A stretch of DNA of 59,220 bases from an uncultured Bacteroidales bacterium. Lineage in GTDB: Bacteria > Bacteroidota > Bacteroidia > Bacteroidales > WCHB1-69. How positions within the stretch are numbered: the stretch's first letter is position 1; each line of letters opens with the position of its first letter. This document shows, one piece after another, positions 22,101-31,100 of the stretch. The position numbers and the translations under genes were made by a program. The stretch covers positions 1 to 59,220 of the forward strand of contig CALECM010000039.1 in NCBI GenBank assembly GCA_937949745.1. Direction: 5' to 3'. Under the pieces are notes generated by a model. The model ran no database searches and had not been told where the DNA came from. It saw nothing but the letters and a program-made list of their open reading frames with translations.

Positions 22101-25100
22101 CGATGGAAAGTAATATACTGCCGCCCTGGCAAATTCTTCCCGATGAAGGCCTTCTCGCGAAGTCGGGCTCCGGAAGATCTCCTTCCCGGTTGAAAAGCTC
22201 TATTTCATTGGATATTGCGGAACATTCCCCGTCCGTAATCCGTAAACCGTAAAGACCGGCTTCGCCGGCACGGTAAGAAAAAGAGCTGCCTTCGTCTGAT
22301 ATAACAGGCCCGAAATTATAGTACCATCTATATTCCACACTTGAAGGATATTGGGTATGATCCCGGAGCTGAAGGATGATTTCACCGTTTTCCCCGCATA
22401 ATGTATCAGTGCCGGAAGTGAAATAGATAGTAGGCGGAACCAGTGTCAGCAATGAAGTGTCAACCGATAATCCTGTTGATATAGCACTACATTCCCCATC
22501 ATCAACCCTGACATAATATTCTCCTCTCTCAGTGGCAAAATAATAAAGATCGTTATAAGAGGCTTCCGGAATACCGTTTTTGAACCATGTATAGGTAACA
22601 GAGGAAGAATAATCGTCAATATTGTCAACCTGAAACAGAACACTTGTTCCCGGACCGCATAATTTCCCGTTTTCCGGATCACGGCTAACGACCGGTTTTG
22701 GAAAATCGGTTATGGCTCCCTGGATAATATTAACGGAATCGGAAAATGCGGAACAATTGCCTTGGATGATCTGTACCTGATAATATCCGGGTGTGTTAAT
22801 TATCAGTACGGATTCATTCGCATTTTCGATCATCTGGCCGTTTCGGAACCAAATGAAGTTATCATATGAGGATATATCTCCCTGCACCTGAAGTTCTACC
22901 ATACTGTTTATTCCACAAAGCGTATAATTTCCTGTTAGCGAATTGATCACCGGCTTGTCAATAGCATTACCCGAAAGTATGATATTGGTTTCATCGGAAA
23001 TGGATCTGCATTCGGTGGTTACTACTTCTACAAAATAGTAACCGGGTTGCGTGACCTGATAGAAACGGTTATTGCCTTCCTGAACTGTTCTGCCGTTTTG
23101 ATACCAGATATATACAGGATTCCTGTATAACCCATAATTTTCCACGAACATGGTTAATCCGCCCCCCGTACATATTGTATCGGAAGATGGTATTTTTCCG
23201 ATTAACGGAATTGCAATCTCACCTTCCGAAACCGCTATTTGCAAAGGATCGGAAAATGCCGCGCAAGTATCACTGGTGATTACCTGCAGGGAATAGGTAC
23301 CGGGAGTACCGGTAATGTACCAGGGATTAACAGCTCCTTCTATAGGCAAATAATTGAGATACCATTGGAAACTCATTCCGGTCGTATTTTGCGGATCGGT
23401 CAATTGAAGCAATACACGTCCGCCGGTTTCGCAAAAAGGTGTTCCAGCCGTAATCTGCGGTTTCTCCATTCCGCTTTCCGGATTGAGAATAAGGTTGATT
23501 TCGTTCGAATGGGAACCACAACCGCCGGAAGCCGCGTATACCTGGTACAATCCCGGTTCGCGTGTAATAAGGTATGGGTTGGTGTTGACCTGTATTCTTT
23601 CACCATTCCGGAACCAGAAATAAATCGCAGAACTTAATTCAGAATAATTTCTCACATATAAGTATAATGAAGCGCTATCTCCACATATAATGGTATCGGG
23701 AGTAACTACCAGATCGGGTTTCGGGTAATTGCCTCCGGAGATGGTGATGTCTATGGTTTCAGCGGAAAATTTACGGCATAATCCATCTATTACATATAGC
23801 CTGTACGAACCTGTGGTTGTGGCAAAATAGATGGGCAAATCTGCACCTTCTATCGGAAGGTCATTCCGGTACCATTGATATTCCGGATTATCGAAAAGGG
23901 CGGGATTTTGAACTTCCAGTAATACCGACGCATTGTAACCGCAAATATTGGACGCACTGGGGGTAGCGCTGATATTAACATTCATATCGGGACAATCGAT
24001 CGTGACGAAAACATTTCCGGATAAGTCACAATCGTCGTATCCGGTCGCGGGAAAGTTTACTCCGTCATCCATAACCCGGATATAAATCAATCTTGCGTTA
24101 TAAGTCTCCCCGTTGGGAAGAGCGGGTAAGTTAAATGATAAAGTGCTCCTGTCATCCGGGAAAATATCAATCCCGATCTCGGTGGTCAGGATCAGGTTTC
24201 CCGGAGATATACTGTCTATATATAATGATAGGGGAGTCCGGTAATTCAAAGTGGTTAATCCGAGGTTGGTTAAAGTAATGTCAATGGTTTGCTGAGCCTG
24301 ATCCAGGTTAACGATTGCATCGGTTATACGGGCGTTGGGTTGCCTGATCACAGGAACATATTGATTCCCTTCTTTGACAATAGGCTGTTGTATCCAGTTC
24401 CCGTTATATGGCGTAATGATTTCCCCGTCAGTATTCTGGAATTGGGTTAAGGTTGATATCGGTTTTGCCGGAACCGTAAGATCTTCATTGATCTGTAAGG
24501 GAAAATAGATTCCCTGATTCCATACCGGAGGTGCAGGAGCCCATTTATCTCCTCCCGAAGCATGTTCGAAAACATACAAATATCCGTAAGAATGTTCCCC
24601 GTTGTCACGATATCCGAGTGTGATGATATCAGCACTGCCGTCATTATTTACATCGGCAATGACCGGCGCCTCATATCCGGTATAGGATTTAATACGGTTA
24701 TCTCTGAACCTGATAGGTCCGTCCGTCACATTTTTCCGGATATAAGTCTGCATGGCGGGTGATATAACCCGGATACTTTGCTCGTCCCGGTAACATAATT
24801 CCATGATCCCGTCATTGTCAAAGTCGAACATAGTGATCCCTGTATTGGCCGAACGATCTTCATGTTCCATAGCCCATGATATTTTCAGTCTTTCATGAAC
24901 GGGCGTGGTTTCGTCACCATGGAATGTGAGGGAGAAAATATGTCCCTGGCAACGGTCGGCCGCCGTACCGTTAGCCCGGTTGAAATACCGGCTGTTTAAT
25001 TCTAAAGTATCCGCAGATAACGGATGAAAAGGGATTCCGGAGATATAATCATCCACGCTCCTGTCGTAACAGAGCACTCCGGTAACGAAACATATTTCGG

Positions 25101-26799
25101 GCAATTTCTTGGTTCCATCATAACTGTCGTAACGCCCATTGATATCTCCTACGAACGGTATGGAACTCATCCCGAATGCGCTGTATCCCCTAAAAATAGA
25201 AGCTGCTTTAACGCTGTCCGGAAAACGGGGATCCCAAACAACCACTAGGCCCCGGTAATTATCATCCCAGTTGTTGGTGATGTTGCTTTGTACGATAATA
25301 TCCAGGAATCCGTCCCCGTCGACATCGGCTACAACAGTATGCCCGTCCAGTAACTGGTAGGTCCTGCTCCCGCTACCTACACGCGTGGGTAATGTAACGC
25401 TGCGGGGGCCGTGTACTACCGGAGTTACGAGATAATTACCCGTCTTTCCGTCAGTATTTGTGATCACGGGTTTATAGATCTTCATTCCGGCTATTATTTC
25501 CAATTCACCGTCATTATCTATATCGATAATGGAAATCACCGGCGTTCCGTCATCCATTACCGGGCCGACGCCATGACGTCTACCTACATAAGAATATTGA
25601 CTTCTTGTAAGCTGCTCGCTGGCCGTATAGGAATCTTGCGCAATATAGTAACGCAAAGTTTCCATTTCCAACAGTATCTGTCCGGTTTTACCGTTATATA
25701 TTTTGTTATATACAATTACTTCCGGAATACCGTCTCCGTTAAGGTCCGTGATATAAGGCATAGGAGCCCCGAGAACCGTCCAGTCCTGTCCGGTTAACGG
25801 TAATTTATAGGAATAGGGTACACCGTTATCATTGCCGTCCCAGATCTTTGTCAAAGTCGTAATGTTGTTGGTAACGGAATCTATAACCGGTTTCAAGGCA
25901 TATACACGACCGTTCGTACCTGTTTCACAAACGACGATTTCTCCTATACCGTCATTGTCAAGGTCGGCGATAGCAAGGTGACACGGACCGTTATGGCGTG
26001 GTTCAGCACGTAACCTGAACTGTGCAAGAGAACCGTAATTGAAATTAGTTTCTCCATTCGGTCCGCGTAAGGTCCGAAGGTCAAATTTTAAAATCGGGTT
26101 ACCGTTCTGTCCATTAAAAATAGCGATATATTGTCCTGCGCCGGCCAGTCCTGTTCCGCTCCCGTCACCTGAGGCCATAAGTCCTAACCCGATAATTTCC
26201 GGCTTTCCGTCACCGTCCAGATCGCCCACGAGCGGCATGGAAAATCCGTTAAGGTTAATGGTTTCATCCTGAATACGGAGATCCGGGCTAAAATCCACCC
26301 CTCTGGGCATATCCGTAGTACAAAGCTCCTCGGCGGGTATCACATTCAATGGGATGTTGTACTGGTTAACCGTAATATAAAGTATGGCTCCGGTATTCCC
26401 GGAACCACAATCTATTTCATAAGGTATCTCAACGATGCCGTAAAAACCCTGCGCCGGTGTAAAAGAGATATCCCTGTTGTTTAATACTTCCGCTATTCCA
26501 ATAGTAACCGGATCGGGGAATTGTGAAACAGACAGGGTATAGTCCCCGCAGGTTATCGTATCATTGAGTACCACATCCACTGTAACATTGGTAAGCGGAT
26601 TAGTCCTTGCGGAATCATTTACGGCCCGGAGGCTGATTACCTTTATTGAATTTCGGTCCAAAATATCAGCATGCAGAGGTTTTGCAGGAAAATTTGAATT
26701 CCATGAAAAGGAATACGAATTGCTAGAGAAAGAAGAAGGTATGAAAGATGTTATAATGGCAAATAAAAAGGATAAAACAATGATATTATTTTTTTGCAT
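13138..26799 (-). CDS. Giant secreted protein: FG-GAP motifs, about 30 Ig-like modules, HYR and FISUMP domains
   Basis: 4,553-residue exported protein with an N-terminal signal peptide (MQKNNIIVLSFLFAIITSF). Residues about 185-730 hold seven FG-GAP/VCBS calcium motifs of DxDxDGxxE type (for example DLDGDGKPEI, DLNGDGIPEV, DVDGDGFLDI), probably an integrin-alpha-like propeller. Residues about 939-3563 hold 30 tandem Ig-like modules of about 87 residues, each with a Cys near the start, a central YxWY/WF and a C-terminal GxYxVQV-x-CSxxSD. Cys-rich PKD/Ig-like modules follow, then an HYR-like domain (about 4256-4336, ending TWVATDQCGRSDSC). The last 190 residues are a FISUMP domain (YEGNTYSTARIGCDCWTTENL). 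No standard T9SS tail is visible. Adhesion or surface display is likely but unproven. Confidence 0.85.
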   Translation of the reverse strand: MQKNNIIVLSFLFAIITSFIPSSFSSNSYSFSWNSNFPAKPLHADILDRNSIKVISLRAVNDSARTNPLTNVTVDVVLNDTITCGDYTLSVSQFPDPVTIGIAEVLNNRDISFTPAQGFYGIVEIPYEIDCGSGNTGAILYITVNQYNIPLNVIPAEELCTTDMPRGVDFSPDLRIQDETINLNGFSMPLVGDLDGDGKPEIIGLGLMASGDGSGTGLAGAGQYIAIFNGQNGNPILKFDLRTLRGPNGETNFNYGSLAQFRLRAEPRHNGPCHLAIADLDNDGIGEIVVCETGTNGRVYALKPVIDSVTNNITTLTKIWDGNDNGVPYSYKLPLTGQDWTVLGAPMPYITDLNGDGIPEVIVYNKIYNGKTGQILLEMETLRYYIAQDSYTASEQLTRSQYSYVGRRHGVGPVMDDGTPVISIIDIDNDGELEIIAGMKIYKPVITNTDGKTGNYLVTPVVHGPRSVTLPTRVGSGSRTYQLLDGHTVVADVDGDGFLDIIVQSNITNNWDDNYRGLVVVWDPRFPDSVKAASIFRGYSAFGMSSIPFVGDINGRYDSYDGTKKLPEICFVTGVLCYDRSVDDYISGIPFHPLSADTLELNSRYFNRANGTAADRCQGHIFSLTFHGDETTPVHERLKISWAMEHEDRSANTGITMFDFDNDGIMELCYRDEQSIRVISPAMQTYIRKNVTDGPIRFRDNRIKSYTGYEAPVIADVNNDGSADIITLGYRDNGEHSYGYLYVFEHASGGDKWAPAPPVWNQGIYFPLQINEDLTVPAKPISTLTQFQNTDGEIITPYNGNWIQQPIVKEGNQYVPVIRQPNARITDAIVNLDQAQQTIDITLTNLGLTTLNYRTPLSLYIDSISPGNLILTTEIGIDIFPDDRSTLSFNLPALPNGETYNARLIYIRVMDDGVNFPATGYDDCDLSGNVFVTIDCPDMNVNISATPSASNICGYNASVLLEVQNPALFDNPEYQWYRNDLPIEGADLPIYFATTTGSYRLYVIDGLCRKFSAETIDITISGGNYPKPDLVVTPDTIICGDSASLYLYVRNYSELSSAIYFWFRNGERIQVNTNPYLITREPGLYQVYAASGGCGSHSNEINLILNPESGMEKPQITAGTPFCETGGRVLLQLTDPQNTTGMSFQWYLNYLPIEGAVNPWYITGTPGTYSLQVITSDTCAAFSDPLQIAVSEGEIAIPLIGKIPSSDTICTGGGLTMFVENYGLYRNPVYIWYQNGRTVQEGNNRFYQVTQPGYYFVEVVTTECRSISDETNIILSGNAIDKPVINSLTGNYTLCGINSMVELQVQGDISSYDNFIWFRNGQMIENANESVLIINTPGYYQVQIIQGNCSAFSDSVNIIQGAITDFPKPVVSRDPENGKLCGPGTSVLFQVDNIDDYSSSVTYTWFKNGIPEASYNDLYYFATERGEYYVRVDDGECSAISTGLSVDTSLLTLVPPTIYFTSGTDTLCGENGEIILQLRDHTQYPSSVEYRWYYNFGPVISDEGSSFSYRAGEAGLYGLRITDGECSAISNEIELFNREGDLPEPDFARRPSSGRICQGGSILLSIDNTDSYDDPVYLWFHNDTIIPVTEAIHEATLAGNYYVQVIDDGCSRISSTITLQESANTINPPVIESTITDNGICNDAAVVVLRVAGNRTGVTYQWYKDYTPIDGAVQPLYVARDSGNYIVQVVDGICSAISDTYHVSKNNAGEHPEPVIAIDPENGKLCAPNGQVKIFIENSSEFPGDNTYIWFRNYIEYSRTSDPVLYTSQAGNYFVQVYSGNCSYVSGSTSVNEEQQFIYPPNISVIPSDLTICGEMGAVVLRLVNYTEYGNSPQFQWYRNDTVLPDATGIIYRAFDPGNYRLRIITENGCSTFSASSVIDQNDNILTRPLVIPDPPSSEIIEGQSVTLTINNADLLGSPTEYIWYNETGIVSRGASNTVYTINLPGTYFVQAVYGTGCSSVSDTVAVTSASVTIARPQIDVTPDSEMLCAEGGYSLLNVINAASYQRPYYEWQYNGTPVPELTGPAIIVTDTGTYRVRVTDTLLLDNGSGPELTPVLSAFSEPIYIGSSASVIQRPVLGQSGTSICGTNGSLLLYLNNPEETYSPQAIYIWYKSDTLLQTSDSPTFLVTQPGEYHVRIIDEPCFTISDTISIISGTGEVPLPSISSIGNPNICGSNGTVVLQVDNAEDFQDSTFIWFKNNIPVPGERYRYLRVTEPGSYRVQGQLSDLCTRVSSALNIDSTSSNVTQPVIGRIPVQGEICGDTGIVVLFVSNRQALGEADFYWFRDENILVQTGGDTYEARLPGSYTVFATTAACASESAAEIIEQNSSSIVQPAIYSTSGSIDLCNNEPGLLLMMSTPESDYTNPVYQWYEGNSVIPGANLPRLVVSQPGSYRLFVTDNDCGAFSEEIQVNGRGSTVTYKPQLTLYPENNEICSNGGRILFTVNNAVVFGRNARYLWFNGNNQVKDSSEPFYYAGTPGTYFVQVITEAGCSSVSDERTINNSGNIIDLPVLTFYPDEKIICGEQGSVVITFNWEDFPRENGYSYQWFLDNAPISGQQGLYYTAVNPGAYRIQVTHSNGCATFSDPDTLQYEPDGGIITPEITKRPNASAICGNEGSIYMIATDAGSYAPDTRYIWYHNDTIVKNSNEPFYEAVGQNGAGTYYLQVILDNGCSATGYTQIDYTDDGGISKPVIVSEPSGNEICGNSGVVILKLDDPGQEYTGAVFRWYRNNLIIPQATAPLYKAREPGSYRLQVIMGTCGSISDSITMIRTASDMKEPLVSLEPPRGAICGPHSSVLLTVTNRDSFPAQSTYVWFNGNEEVARGEDLDVYEAVIAGTYSVQVIAGECSTLSGDYTVTNSSYNIANKPHISAIPSSETICGTSEGVVVLTFDNASLFADFTYLWYRDNEPVSPASTATVYFASEPGIYRVQVSLAECRALSDSLIISLDSNSTIDKPVLVSYPENGIICTGGGNILLSIENRTDYPPGTEFIWYQGTSIIERDTTPALLLTQSGNYHVVAVISDQCASVSDIVTVSQQIRDIEKPVVESTSGEYDICHEDGSVVLSIQNIGQYGNPAYQWFDRNLNPIAGAAGSLLVTDTSGTYYLQVKDGVCSAISSPVEVNMAGQGEDIVKPLIRRLPDNNAQLCEEFSNIILYVENTDQYTNPVFTWFKDNQLLRGNRTVMQQVSDSGTYFVQVIEGNCSAISDSIHISSISSENNISAPVIISSADEINTICGMDGSLVLQLIDTTGYGNALFQWYEDITPLTGSDSMIHIVTAPGTYRLLVTIGECSAFSDPIEIGINNTEDIEAPVLTMNPASGKLCGENASVILTVANHDRYDDPIYTWFRNNRIVTSTQYPEFEAREEGTYFVQAGDNTTSCVAVSSPPMVIFNDGNIELPLIESTSASYDICEDGGSILLWLTNSGEFQGADFQWFHNGDSIPGADLMIYNATTEGNYRIRVSYNGCIAFSDRINIYDRSDEIDRPVIRRDPANGIICGNAGSVTFTIDNDSLYPSATYNWFRNNILLENENSSVFTTSDTGTYFAQVVYGYCAAVSDTLSAYSGIKPEFSFRDTTLCAPDSIDLKALEPENGTITGLDMVYYDKEFNELSNTMIHSTDTFYIIGINTTGCSDTAAVNITIHPRPVYDFVSQDTSLCMGSRIDLSSMLNIQGTDTILYFTDRTGNNPLSDPVITPDTDTVFYFRVENIITHCASDIDSLQIYLYSSPVCAITGDSILCPGTEASYTALPGMKSYHWTINGDATLSDTLTPGTAIVLSDSTCDGEFILSLTITDFSDCTANCSFTVTVGATEQVAVSVPEAIDSTGCSFPDQNSVDLAFADWISRFEVSKEGCGVVLPDLSGYSAPDLCTGDTIKIIYAVTDGCSTAIDSSYFMIAKPVGVAISVPNDTAVNICDFAGQNELDIVFHNWTSLFTVTEEGCGVTIPDLQDSVILYNACDDIQKTITYSINDGCSSASAIRTFIATGDHNPPAVTGTLPQDTICEGGLLPIPATDISELELLGITVNDNCTPDMDIQLSNEDIPDTSEITRLYILEDLCGNRDTIRQIFILIPGPEIFDLTADSYCENDPDQGTIQLSSSETGIEYQLYQNGTAAQAPKQGNGTPLTWNIIPAGDYYVTAMVPGQTDCIVYTDTIEIIEYTTPVVSIPNDSIGAFMNATINIPVTFTGNDEFVIYYTVTHNITTYEDSVIIPSGTVSPYDWPFTVPSLTGTYYIRPDSVVSIHHCTGAVSGTYVITVGDCASDDFTIVCPNDTVLALPYGYCEYAFGDIGYPTITNILYGAIDTITNNAPADFTFPQGIHEVTWVATDQCGRSDSCTQIVIVNFSPCGDTDTVYYFEGGTVADSIRSLVAIDYEGNTYSTARIGCDCWTTENLISTKYSDGSIIPGHTIYYSRQYPDTNANLATFGRLYDWYSANRQPSRNRIASVQGACPTGWALPDVDNFEMLIPYGTDALKAPGLWMDGNSSNNSSGFNALPAGYYNPDSGTYYFLYGDTYFWTSHSTSTSIATACHIRFNCPEILIEDHKKDAGFSIRCVKINE
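16110..23985 (-). repeat. 30-module Ig-like tandem array with two alternating module types
   Basis: Thirty in-frame modules of about 87 codons each. The odd ones (counted from the N-terminus) tend to read QWY with IPGA after it, YRLQV, and AFSDPI at the end. The even ones tend to read PxxGKLCG at the start, WFRN in the middle, and TYFVQV then CSxVSD at the end. The alternation holds through the array, so the duplicated unit is probably a two-module block of about 525 bp, about 15 times. Modules are strongly diverged, so the array is old. Confidence 0.8.
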
Positions 26800-27151
26800 T
26801 TTCGGGATTATTAAATTTATTATTAAATTGTGAATGCATGTAGGGGATAATAGAATAAAAATATTATAAATCAGAGCCTTAATTCATCCTTTAATGCATT
26901 ATGAATATAATAATATTTAATCATTACGAATTGTTCATTTTTATTGCCATTTTATACCAAAAAATGACCACAATTTATTTGAATTATTTGATTGCTTAAC
27001 TTATTTATTTTCAGCAATATATAAAAATAAAAAAATATCTTTAATTATTATGTATACTTATAATTAAATAATTACGTTTAGTACATATTCCCATTTCCTG
27101 CATATTATTCATTCAATAAAAAAGAATAAAAGCCTAACCAAAATAAAACCT
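26800..27151. other. AT-rich divergent spacer between the giant gene and the araC-type gene
   Basis: 352 bases, very AT-rich, with no credible gene and no exact TAnnTTTG box on either strand. It must carry both divergent promoters; nothing more can be assigned. Confidence 0.6.
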
Positions 27152-28045
27152 ATGAAACAATTGGAGAAAGAGACAGTAAAATGCATTGTAAAACCGGAAC
27201 TGCTTTATGTAGAGGAACATTTGGGCTGTTTTCATTACAGCAAAGAAAATGCTCTTATAAAAGTCAAAAAAATCAAAAAAGGAGAGACTTTTGATTATCG
27301 TTCTTCTGAAAATTGTATTATTTTTTTACTTAAAGGAAAAATATCATTCTCATTCGGGATCAATGATGAAAAATTACTGGAAAAAGGCCAATTTATGATC
27401 CATCCCGCCCGTACCAATATTTTGAATCATGTTTTGGAAGATGGTGTGATAGTGACCATGAGACTTCTTACCAATTTATCATTTTGCGATCACTTTACCT
27501 TCGAAGATTTTTACGATGAAAGTAATGAAGATCAGAAACCCGACCTGAATTATCTGGAAATGAACGTAATATTAAAAGATTTCCTCAATTCTTTAGCCAG
27601 ATACTGGAACGATGGTCTTCGTTGTACTTATTTTCTGGAATTAAAAGTCAGGGAGTTTTTGTATATCCTCAGGGCTTATTATCCCAAAGAGCAATTGAAA
27701 ATATTTTTCAAGCCCATTTTGAATAAGGATTTCCAGTTTTCAGAACAGGTGTTCCAACATTATCAACAGGCAAAATCCGCGAAAGAACTCGCAGAGATGA
27801 TGAATTACAGTTTTTCGGGATTTCATAAAAGATTTAAGCGGGTTTTTGGCGTGTCGGTAAATAAATGGATGCAACATGAAATGGCACGGAATATTTACCA
27901 CAAGATCAAATGTAGCACCAAAACTTTCGGGGAAATCGGCTTCGAATTCGGCTTTACTTCACCTTCTCATTTTAATGATTTTTGTAAACGTATTTTCCAT
28001 GAAACTCCCGGAACTATCCGGAAAGGTAAAAAATGCTCCGTTTAA
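27152..28045 (+). CDS. AraC-family transcriptional regulator
   Basis: 297-residue regulator. The C-terminal 100 residues form an AraC-type double helix-turn-helix: the first helix pair lies around AKSAKELAEMMNYSFSGFHKRFKRVFG and the second around FGEIGFEFGFTSPSHFNDFCKRIFHETPG, which matches the family hallmark. The N-terminal part has a cupin-like pattern (IFLLKGKISFSFG, LEKGQFMIHPARTN) typical of the sensor half. It is divergent from the giant Ig-array gene, so it may control that gene or the neighbouring surface proteins; this is inference from position only. The effector is unknown. Confidence 0.88.
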   Translation: MKQLEKETVKCIVKPELLYVEEHLGCFHYSKENALIKVKKIKKGETFDYRSSENCIIFLLKGKISFSFGINDEKLLEKGQFMIHPARTNILNHVLEDGVIVTMRLLTNLSFCDHFTFEDFYDESNEDQKPDLNYLEMNVILKDFLNSLARYWNDGLRCTYFLELKVREFLYILRAYYPKEQLKIFFKPILNKDFQFSEQVFQHYQQAKSAKELAEMMNYSFSGFHKRFKRVFGVSVNKWMQHEMARNIYHKIKCSTKTFGEIGFEFGFTSPSHFNDFCKRIFHETPGTIRKGKKCSV

Positions 28046-28072
28046 TACCTATTTAACCTTATATTCCAATAA

Positions 28073-28103
28073 AAAAAGCTCATCCTTAATGGATGAGCTT
28101 TTT
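28073..28103. terminator. Bidirectional terminator between convergent genes
   Basis: AAAAAGCTCATCC (28073-28085) and GGATGAGCTTTTT (28091-28103) form a perfect 13-bp stem with a TTAAT loop. The A and T flanks give a U-tract in either direction. It serves the araC-type gene and the T9SS gene that ends at 28124. Confidence 0.9.
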
Positions 28104-28123
28104 GGTTATAATCATTTATAAGA

Positions 28124-31100
28124 TTAGCGTTTGATAAGCTTTTTCGTATAACTTCCTTCATTGTTTTCCAGTCTGATGAAATAGAATCCGGCGGGAAGAG
28201 GTTGTACGTCGACTTTCATATTTTGGTTATTAACCGGTTCCGTGCGGATCAGTTTACCATAGATGTCGAAAAGTGATAAAGTCTGGATTTTCAGTTCATC
28301 GCTGATTTCGATATAGACGTATTCATTCACGGGATTAGGATAGATGGAAATATTGTTTTCCCAGTCATGTTTCCTGATGCCGATCTCTTCGTTCGTCGTA
28401 AAGGTTTTATCTTCGGACCAATTACCGAAGTTTTCTCCGCATTTATTCCTTATCCTTATGGTATAAGTGGTGTTGGATTCCAGTTCCGGTAATCCCTTTT
28501 CAGTAACGTCACAATCATCGGTACAATCCACTACGGTCCAGCTTTCATTACCTTCAGCCTTATATTCGAGTTGCCATCCGTCAATGTCCTCAATTGACGT
28601 CCAGGAGATGAACGCGCTGTCGACGAAAGCTTCAACGGTAACGTCGGAAGGAACTCCGCAGCTGGAAAGGGTAGTCGTGAATCTTCCGGTTTGAGACCAG
28701 GAAGTCCATCCTTCTACACAATGGAATCTTACATGTAATTCGTAAGTTGTTCCCGCTATTAATCCGGATAAAGTGTCCCTCGATAGACCACAATGTTCTT
28801 CACAATCGATGGTTTGCCATTCGGTTTCGGTAATATTCCTGTATTCGATTTGCCACTGACTGGCAGCAATATTGGCACCCCAGGTAACGATAACGGAACT
28901 ATCGGTAATTTCGGTAAACTGTATGTCAGCGGGAGGAGTGCATAGTTCGGCAAATATTACGTTAAAAGTGTGGTTTGCCTGGATATTCTCCAAAGTGTGC
29001 TGGAAGCCGTCTCTCTGGATCGTATTTCCATCTAATTCGATACGTTCCACTCTGTGTCCCTGGTCAGGAGTGAAAGTGATGGGAAGGTAAGTTCCTTCTT
29101 CCACTGTGGTATCTCCCGGCAATACCGTTCCGCCGGCATTGGAAGTAATGGTGATGTCGTAAGTCTCCGGCTGTATGGTTCCGATAGGTGCTACAGTCAC
29201 ATTATCGAGATAGAAATAACGATTATTCATTTCGCCATGATGTTTAAAAGCGATGAAAAGATCATTACCTTCAACCTCTTCGAAAGAAACCGTGTAACGC
29301 TTCCAGTTCGTATTTTCAGGTACGATGGTTTCTACAAGCCGGAATGAGTTGGTGTCATCCGGTGAAGTCATCACGCCGATATCCATGCTTCCTGCGTTGG
29401 GGTGATCTTTTCTTAGATAGAATATAATCTCATGTTCACTCATGATATTTTGAATCTGAGGTGTTACCGCAAAAATCGGAGAGCCAGGTGTTGAAGCTAA
29501 TTTCAGGCTTTGCGGCCCGCTCGCTGAAACCCGTGTGTCGATCAAAGGATATACTAAAGTTCCGGCCGCATAGGTAACAGGTCTTGACCAGCAAATCGGG
29601 AAATTTTGATTCATAGTGGTGTTATCATCAAAATTTTCGGTGTAAGGAGTGGAAACACTTTGACAGAATGTTTTAAAAGTGAAAGGTGCAGACCATTCGC
29701 TGTGATCATCTACTCCACATTGGGCCTGGATATATGCCTGATAAATAGAGCCTTCAGTTAAAGGAGTGAGAGTATAAGGATTGCTGACTCCTTCTATTAG
29801 GGTATACTCTTCTTCATTTTCCGGATCAAAACCGTATTCACCATATTTAATATTCCATGACTCTGCGGTATGAGGTTGTGTCCAGGCGAGGGTGGAGCTA
29901 TTGGCAGATCTTTCCGTAGTTTTAATATTGTTAGGAGTCATGCAGAAGAGAGGTTTCACAGCTACATTATCCATATAAGCCTGTCCTCCTAACCATTGGA
30001 AAGCAAGGAAAGTGTTGCCGTTGGCAGGAATAGAAGAAACAATCTGATGGAGAGTCCATAAATTTGCGATAGTGACTTCAATGGTATCGACGCCTTCAAA
30101 GGTCGCTATGTCGGTCGGGTCCAGCATACTTCCCAGTACTATTTTGCCCTGGCTGGCTTTCAGCTGAAATTCCAATACGAACTCCTGAGACATATTGTAT
30201 TCGTCCAATTCGGGAAGAACAATGTAGCAATACTGGTCTTCGCTGCTATACAATTTAAGTCCGTTGGAACTGCCAAAACCCTCGCCGGGCGCTACTTTCG
30301 GAGTTCGAGGACCGCTGATATTGTGAATCAGGTTCCAGCATTCGGGTAATTCGGAGGAAGCGTTGAAATCTTCATAGAAAGTGTCATTCTTGATCATACC
30401 ACAGGAAGTGGTGAAAGTGGAAATAGGTGACCACGCGCTGGTATCTTCTTCGCCGCATACGGTTCTGGCTCTGAGCATATAATTGGCGCTGGCCATCAGT
30501 TCTTCAATGGTGAAATCGGTTTCGGTTACGATGCCGAAAACTGTCCAGTTTGTAGCTGTGTCAACTTTGTATTCTACTTCCCACGCCGAACCGTAATTGG
30601 ACGGTATTAAGGTCACATCAGCAGTCTCGTCGGTAATATTACCGGTCTGCGACGGGATCTCTACCTGGGGAGCGACACATTCGGTATTTCCGCAGGTTAA
30701 CAGCCTGATGTTATTTCTTACATTGAAAAGGGCTCCTGTAGAAGTAAATTGCTCAAGATTATATGGATTGCTACCACTTGCTATTATAGTGGAATTATGT
30801 TCTACCATACTTACCATGCACCTCGGGCTACCCGGTAATTCTGGTGAATAACCGCTGTTGTCAAGGAAAGCAATAACCAGGTTTTTCTCAGGATTATAAG
30901 TAAAGGGGCGGTCAAAATATATAGTGGGCCACCGGTCCTGTCCGATGGTAAATAATACTTTTCCTCTGAAGACCTCTTCCAAATTTTCATAAGGAATCCA
31001 GGAATTGCTAGCAAAGGCATTGGTATCACTATGGGCAAGATATAATACGATATCGCGTTCAGTATCAGCTCCCCATTGATAATATTGGAAAGATAACGCA

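Noticed and set aside
13801..26272. Many 60-140 codon ORFs opposite the giant gene
   Set aside because: Periodic antisense frames produced by the repeated modules; no start signals or family patterns.
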